Assembly: GCA_035578155.1 (NCBI GenBank)
Contig: JAPWDM010000001.1
Coordinates: forward strand, 2,108,001-2,172,000
DNA length: 64,000 nt
Source of the DNA: Brachynemurus nebulosus
Lineage: Eukaryota; Arthropoda; Insecta; Neuroptera; Myrmeleontidae
Direction: 5' to 3'
The position numbers and the translations under genes were made by a program. Within the stretch, counting starts at the first letter, position 1. Every line of letters begins with the position of its first letter. Of the stretch, positions 58,275 through 64,000 are shown one piece after another. The notes under the pieces were generated by a model, which saw only the letters and a program-made list of their open reading frames with translations, was not told the origin of the DNA and did no database searches.

Positions 58275-58930
58275 TACTTATTTATGTACTTGTTTATATA
58301 ATAAATAATATTTACCAACCCCTCAAATAAAAATTTACTGACGCTCCTGATCTTCCAATTTTACGTACTTCTCCTTAAATTTGCACCGACCACTACGTAC
58401 CATTAGATTTGTGGTGTACAGCACCTGCGAACTCTAGTGTCAAATAGTTGTATCTTGGTCAAGTACGAGGGTATGCTGATAAAAATGTTACTCATTTCAA
58501 AAAATAATTTTACACAAACTCGTATACCATATAGGTATATACCTACCAGGTTTTGTCAGAAAACTAAGTTTAGTTCATGTGGTACAAGTTTGTATTAAAT
58601 TGAATAATTATTTTTCCATTAACTATTTTGTAATATTTTTTAGTGCATCATATGGGGAATTGAATAAATTCTTTAATTTAATATTTTGAAAAAGGCACAT
58701 TAACAAATCCAATATATTGAGTAATTATGTCCAATCGCCTTCAAATTAATCTTCTAAATAATCGTCTGGGTAATACGTCTTTTAAAATATTCGTCTTGAA
58801 AAATACATCTTTTATAATAATCGTCCTGAGTCGTCTTTATATATCGTCTTCAAAATACGTCTCTATTTTTTTATCATAGCTAACTTAACATTATTGCTCA
58901 ATTTTTAGAACAATTATAAATTAATTAAAA

Positions 58931-59245
58931 TACCCCTGTCGCAGCATCCTGCATAACATAGCGAATTTCCATTTACAAAAGTACGTTTTTCTCGGAAACT
59001 AGTTGATATAGAGTAATTGTAAATAAAAAAACCCTTCTTTATGTAATTTTTCCGCCTCATTCCGCCAAATTTTTTTCACGAAAAATTTCATTCACGAAAA
59101 AAATTTGGCGGAATGAGGCGGAAAAATCACATCAAGAAGGGTTTTTTTATTTACAATTACTCTATATCAACTAGTTTCCGAGAAAAACGTACTTTTGTAA
59201 ATGGAAATTCGCTATGTTATGCAGGATGCTGCGACAGGGGTATTT
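58931..59245. repeat. Near-perfect 315-bp palindrome made of family A ends
   Basis: ATACCCCTGTCGCAGCATCC, TAACATAGCGAATTTCC and TTTTTCTCGGAAACTAGTTG lead to the dyad near 59088-59095. All of it is then repeated inverted to GGATGCTGCGACAGGGGTAT. The arms of about 150 bp differ by only a few bases. It is a head-to-head dimer of the left end of family A. Confidence 0.9.
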
Positions 59246-59334
59246 TTCTTTTAGCTTTAAAAATCTGTCCTAACTTTTTTCCAAACTACACTATTCCTAT
59301 GGGACTTAATAAACATGAGTTAAATTGCTATTAG

Positions 59335-59492
59335 CACCTTGACAGTCATCAACGATAATGACAAAACGTCCAACTGGTACACTATTTTGATAGCAAATAC
59401 ACTTTATATGGAATTTTTGACGTCTTCCGACGTGGTATGTGAGTTAGTAAGGTTCAACTTGACGTTATATGACGTCAATGACCGTCAAGGTG
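59335..59492. mobile_element. Short piggyBac-like MITE (CACCTTGACAGTCAT ends)
   Basis: The left CACCTTGACAGTCATCAACG and the reversed right CACCTTGACGGTCATTGACG are inverted, with TTAG on the left and TTAA on the right. A lone end of the same type (TTAA then CACGTTGACAGTCATG) lies at 63057-63076. 158 bp. Confidence 0.75.
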
Positions 59493-59799
59493 TTAATTTT
59501 GTACTCAAAAACAAAAAGTCAACATAAAAAAAGTACAATGATTTACAGACGTTAATATTTTATTTTATAATGGGCGTGTCTACAAGTGGTCGCGTGAAAA
59601 AGAAGGAAGTTGTTTTATTTTCGAGTTTTATTTGATTTATCATTACGTAATTGATTAAACTGAATATAGCACGAATATAGTACAGACCGTACATGTGACC
59701 CAAATATTGAATAACCTTGAACAGATAAAAAAATTGTATATAAAATGTGCTTAATAAAATTTTACTTCTTTTAAATGTATTACAAACATACCTATGTAA

Positions 59800-60120
59800 A
59801 ATCCAAATTTAAAAAAAAGTATTCTATCGAAAAAATTTCTTGTCTTTAACCGAGTTTTGGGGAAAACAACTTTTTTGAGTCACAAAAACTAAAAAAAATT
59901 CACCTTCTTTAAATTTCAGCCCCTTTCATAGACAAAAAAACAAAAAAGCGATTTTTCGACTTTTTTTTTTAGAAAGTTCACAAATTTTTATTTATTTAAT
60001 TTATTCTGAACCGGTGTAATTTTAAAATTTAGTGACCCAGAAAATTTGTTTTCTCCAAAACCCCGTTAATCGCAAGAAATTTTTTCGATAAAATACTTAA
60101 TTTTCTTTTTAAATTTCCAA
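59800..60120. repeat. Inverted repeat, arms about 75 bp
   Basis: AAATTTAAAAAAAAGTATTC, ATCGAAAAAATTTCTTG and CGAGTTTTGGGG on the left reappear inverted at about 60045-60115 (CAAGAAATTTTTTCGATAAA). The arms show clear divergence. Confidence 0.6.
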
Positions 60121-60166
60121 CCAAACCAAAAATGTAATCAAACCGTTAGTACCGACGCTCTAAATC

Positions 60167-60391
60167 AGGGGTGGCCAACCCGCGGCCCGCTTTGAACTTC
60201 TTTTGGCCCGCGAGATTCATCACACTTATACAAAATATATTTATTTTATAATGACCAAGGTAGTGAAAACCAATGTATTAAAAAAAAAAATACATAATAA
60301 TATATGGGGACACATAATTTTAAATGCGGCCCGTGAAGTTATGATGCGCTTCCAAAGTGGCCCGAAAGCTCATTTGGGTTGGCCACCCTTG
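60167..60391. mobile_element. hAT-like MITE (CAGGGGTGGCCAACCCGCGG)
   Basis: The left CAGGGGTGGCCAACCCGCGG and the reversed right CAAGGGTGGCCAACCCAAAT have the hAT CAGGGGTGG-type terminus. GCGGCCCG blocks lie near both ends. No clean 8-bp duplication is visible. It resembles the element at 24552-25288 in its CGGCCCG subterminal words. Confidence 0.7.
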
Positions 60392-61342
60392 GTCTACTAA
60401 ATGATACCAGAAATTCTGAATAGGCCCAAATTTTTAAATCTTTTACTCAGGACACTACTTTTTCCCTACCACAGAGGAAAAGGGAAGTGGAATGAGTGTG
60501 AAATATAACAGAATTTTCACTATGCTGGCACATGGGACTTTCATCACTTGACTACTTAAATTCCTTAACTGTTCCCAGTTTTCCGAAAAGTGGCCACCCT
60601 GAATATTGCAGATAAATATAAATTATTTGTACAGGAACTAAAAACACTTGAAAATATACATACATATATCATATAATATATTATGGCCAGCATAAAATCA
60701 ATATCTAACTAACACCCACACAATAAATGCATACACATACTATACAAAAATCAAAAATGCTGCTAATTTATTACCTATCCATTAATTTCGACTACATACT
60801 ACACATATGTATATCTAATCGGTGCACAGTTACATACCAATGATAGGACAATAATTGCTAGATGAATGCCGTCCATGAGTGCAACTATACTATCAGACAT
60901 GGTAAGCCGTAACAAATACAGCTGTAGTAGTCATTAACCTTGAAAACCTGAATATGTGTATATGTATAACGTACATGTATGTTGCATGAGATTTTCAATT
61001 AAAAAAAAAACTTATTACTGGCAAAGTTATACAACAAAATGGTAGCATTGACCTAATCATCATCTTGCATTAACAAAAAAGTATAAATGTGTAAATTAAA
61101 AATTAAAGTCACAAATCATTTACTTTCTACTTCAAATATACAGTAGTGTACAGAATAATTCAAACAAGTAAATAATAATTCGATTTTGATATACGGCCAA
61201 TTGACTGAGGACAATACTACTACACTTTTTCCTCGTTATGAGCAACTTCAAGAGACTGAAATAGAATCATATACCTTGCTCTATTTACATAATAAAATTC
61301 CCATATACATAAAAAGAGTACACCATCTATTCTATTTCAATC
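60392..61342. other. No supported feature
   Basis: AT-rich sequence with many ATACATA words. A lone GTGGCCACCCTG end lies near 60590. Nothing else. Confidence 0.5.
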
Positions 61343-61350
61343 CTTTGTAG

Positions 61351-62035
61351 TAGAGATGTCGATTTTAAATCGATTAATCGAAGCTTAAAAAATCGATTCT
61401 TTTTTCGATTTTTTTCATTTGAATCGATTCATGAATCGATTATTAAAACTAAGAGATCGATAACCGATTTTTTCCAAAAATAACTTCATTTTAATAGTAA
61501 TTCTACAAATAAACATGTGTTAAAATGAAACACCAAAAACTCTATTGTTGATTGTCACTTTTTACTCATTATATCAACGAACCCCTCCTATAGCTCTATA
61601 CCCGTCCTAAGACTTAACACAAAAGGAAGGAAGAGACCATCTATCTGTGCAAACGACGATCCCTTTCCCACAAAAGCGACTTATTTAGAAAACACTTTTT
61701 TGTCAATTTGTTTGAAAGTTTTGAATAAACTTGGTTCAATTCGTGGTATTGGTCCTACATATTCAATTGCCTTATTTTTTATATTTTATAATTATAATTG
61801 AAAAGTTAACTCATTCATCGCCTTTACAAATATAATGTAAGGCGTTTTTATACGATATTACCGATATTACCTATGTACTATCAAGTAAGTCCCTTATCAG
61901 CTAATTTTATTAAACTTTTCAAAATTTCGATTTTTAGATCGATCTCACAGAATCAATTTTTTTTAGCTGATTTTTTTGATTTCGATTTAAATCGATCCAA
62001 AAATCGATCCTTTTTTTGGAGAATCGACATCTCTA
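61351..62035. mobile_element. hAT MITE filled with AATCGATT words, exact 8-bp duplication
   Basis: The ends TAGAGATGTCGATT and AATCGACATCTCTA are perfect inverted repeats. The flanking octamer CTTTGTAG is identical (61343-61350 and 62036-62043). Near both ends the sequence is dominated by ATCGATT/AATCGAT words; the middle is unrelated AT-rich DNA. 685 bp, non-coding. Its terminus differs by one base from the TAGTGATG type. Confidence 0.92.
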
Positions 62036-62663
62036 CTTTGTAGTTGCTTACAACTCGGATAGGACTTGGGGAAAAAGGATAATTACTGTCATACTTGACT
62101 AATCATTTCATTTAAATTTAACCGTACTTTACCACCATACATTTCTATAACTTGGATTGATAATATTTGAAACGTTCAGATCGATTTAAAGTTAAAAAGT
62201 TAAATTACTAATAAGAGATACAGGGAACCAAATTATCACCTATGTCGTACGAAACTGAAATTTTGTAGTCTTGTATCAGATCAACTATTTTGCATTCCAT
62301 CCTAGCGCTTACCGAGAAATCCTTTCAATCACGCATTCTTATATGTAAGAAAAATTTCTAAGCATATTTACAAACTGCAATGGTGGAAACGCCGGGAATT
62401 TATTTTAAGATTAGATGAATTGATAAAAAAAAAAACAGCCACTAAAACGCTCGTCATCACTTTTTCAATTTTTAAGTATCTTTTTAGGAGTAAGTCGCCA
62501 ATCTACTATAACAAATTCGATGATAATAAAATATTTCTCAAGTGAGAATTCCACGTTATTGTGTAATCCGTAACAGAAGATATAACTACTACAAAATTTT
62601 ATCATGATAAATAGGAATTTAATATTTTTCATGATGATCTGACAATTTGATTTTAATTACAGT

Positions 62664-62866
62664 CAGTGCTGGACTTACACTAGCAGCACGTGGGGCTAGT
62701 GCCCCGGGTGGCAAATTTTTAACAGTGTGATAAAACTTAGAATTTGACTTTTTTTCTCGTCACTTATTTTTTGCAGGGAAAGTTAAGAAATTTTTTTTTT
62801 TAGGGAACAGCAGGGGCGTCATTTTTTAGGGTGCCTAGAGTGACACTTATGGTAAATCTGGTTCTG
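62664..62866. mobile_element. Old hAT-like MITE (CAGTGCTGGACTTACAC)
   Basis: The left CAGTGCTGGACTTACACTAG and the reversed right CAGAACCAGATTTACCATAA are similar but diverged. GTGGGGCTAGTGCCCCGGGT near the left end and AGGGTGCCTAGAGTGACA near the right recall the common GGGGCC-rich hAT MITEs. Flanking octamers agree only partly. Confidence 0.55.
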
Positions 62867-63056
62867 ATTATGTAATAATATTTTTAAGTAACTATTCAAA
62901 ATTTAAGTTTATCAATAAAGCAAACTGTTGTGATATTAATTTTGATAATGATTTTTTTTTCAAGTTATCATATAGGTACATATTATGTGTACACACTAAA
63001 CATACTACTGATTATGTAAGATGTGATCAAGTATAAACAGCGGAACTATGATGTTA

Positions 63057-63130
63057 TTAACACGTTGACAGTCATGTGGAATCATGACGAAATACCCAAC
63101 TAATACACGATTTGGACAACTAATCAGGTT
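63057..63130. mobile_element. Single end of the CACSTTGACAGTCA piggyBac-like family
   Basis: TTAACACGTTGACAGTCATG continues with a body similar to 59335-59400 (ATGACGAAATACCCAACTAA). The opposite end was not found nearby. Confidence 0.55.
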
Positions 63131-63237
63131 TACCACTTTTCAACAAAATAAAATCGAGACAATAAAAAAAATTAAAAATGTTTTGTAATATGTTTATTTA
63201 CTTATCTGTATGCTGCTGAAATAGAAATTTGAAATCA

Positions 63238-63440
63238 TAAAGCCCGGTCTACATATAATGAACAAACGCGAACGAATGCGAACAAACGTAAACGAATGGT
63301 AGCGAACAAACATAAACGAACAAATGTGGACGTAGTCACGAAAGCGAACAAACACGAACGAACAGTTTCGAACACTCAGGAATGTTCCCCATTTGTTGTC
63401 GGTACATCAAAGAAAAAGATTCGTTTGTGTCTGTCAGATG
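63238..63440. repeat. Array of GCGAACAAACG words, possible MITE end
   Basis: It starts AAAGCCCGGTCTACATATAA, reminiscent of the family H start (AAAGCGGGTTCTACACGATG). About ten variants of CGAACAAACG/CGAACGAA follow. No matching inverted end was seen before 64000. The remaining bases to 64000 hold nothing I can support. Confidence 0.5.
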
Positions 63441-64000
63441 TGGACGATTAAAAATTATTCTAACAATAAATTAAGATAGTCAGTTTAAAATAAATTCAGT
63501 TAACAATTTAAAATTGATAAGATTTGAAATTTTATTTCGATGTTGTGGAATGTTTTAGATAATTTTTACAAAATTGCCAGAAAAAGAAATGACATGTGGA
63601 AATCTTTGGAGGGAAAATTTGATTAACAGAAGTCGCAATGTGTAATAACACTGAAGTCTTTCTTTAACAGGAATTGCTTTCCGATAATAAGTATACATAT
63701 ATTTTGTTTAGATATTTTTGGTTTAACTATTTCAGTTAACCATTCAAAATCTGATAGTGATGATCTTGTATAATTTCCAAAAAAATTAGAAATTTTCACA
63801 AATTAAATCAGTTAGTAAATTAGAGGCATTATAACGAGTTTTGCTTTTATGAAACAAAACCATCTACCAACATCTTTTTGATTTGTTGATTTTTTAAGAT
63901 CGCATGGCGATTGGCGTCGCCATGATCGCATAAAATTGGCGTCACAATGTGGGCGATATTAGTAGACCATAAAACTCTTACTGCCATAACTTTCCATTTC

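Larger units (their letters stand above)
57590..58572. repeat. Nearly 1-kb palindrome with two MITE hairpins at its centre
   Basis: The left block from AACTACATTTTTCTGATAGT, TACCCTCGTACTTGACCAAG, GAGTTCGCAGGTGCTGTACA and GAAGATCAGGAGCGTC to ATATTTATTATATAAACAAG is repeated inverted at about 58290-58572. The arms are about 300 bp with few differences. The centre (57893-58274) carries two related MITE-like hairpins. No frame. Confidence 0.85.

Overview
The window is AT-rich eukaryotic DNA, almost certainly from an insect or another arthropod. It has one spliced protein gene, dense short inverted-repeat transposons, and no prokaryote-like gene layout. I cannot name the species or order.

The one real protein-coding gene is on the minus strand between 1349 and 19336. 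Its exons encode a casein kinase I of the gamma type, the family of Drosophila gilgamesh (gish). Read from high to low coordinates, six exons (19102-19336, 18901-19011, 9549-9697, 9320-9434, 2217-2485, 1349-1519) join in frame with GT-AG introns into about 350 residues. These cover the N-terminal tail and the kinase domain from glycine loop to C-lobe. The C-terminal tail exons lie beyond position 1. Any 5' non-coding exons were not found. A second version of exon 3, with an intact frame and the same strong donor, sits at 14296-14447 in intron 2. It looks like the partner of a mutually exclusive exon pair, but it has no AG acceptor where one is needed.

Intron 4 (2486-9319) holds an amplified unit with three tRNA-Thr(AGT)-like genes, two direct and one inverted. 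Intron 2 (9698-18900) is a stack of nested elements, including a 2.46 kb hAT element with three inverted-repeat inserts.

From 19337 to 64000 I see no host gene. This part is a graveyard of non-autonomous DNA transposons: a fold-back pair of broken Tc1-like copies; at least five hAT elements with exact or nearly exact 8-bp target duplications; a TTAA-flanked piggyBac-type element; several TA-flanked MITE families, some present twice; and large palindromes of up to about 1 kb or with 0.7 kb arms. There is also a truncated reverse transcriptase C-terminus with a (TA)n tail, three minisatellites and several long (TA)n tracts. Many insertions are nested, so relative ages can be read directly. Three hAT elements share the terminus TAG-T/A-GATG, yet each is filled with a different short palindromic motif.
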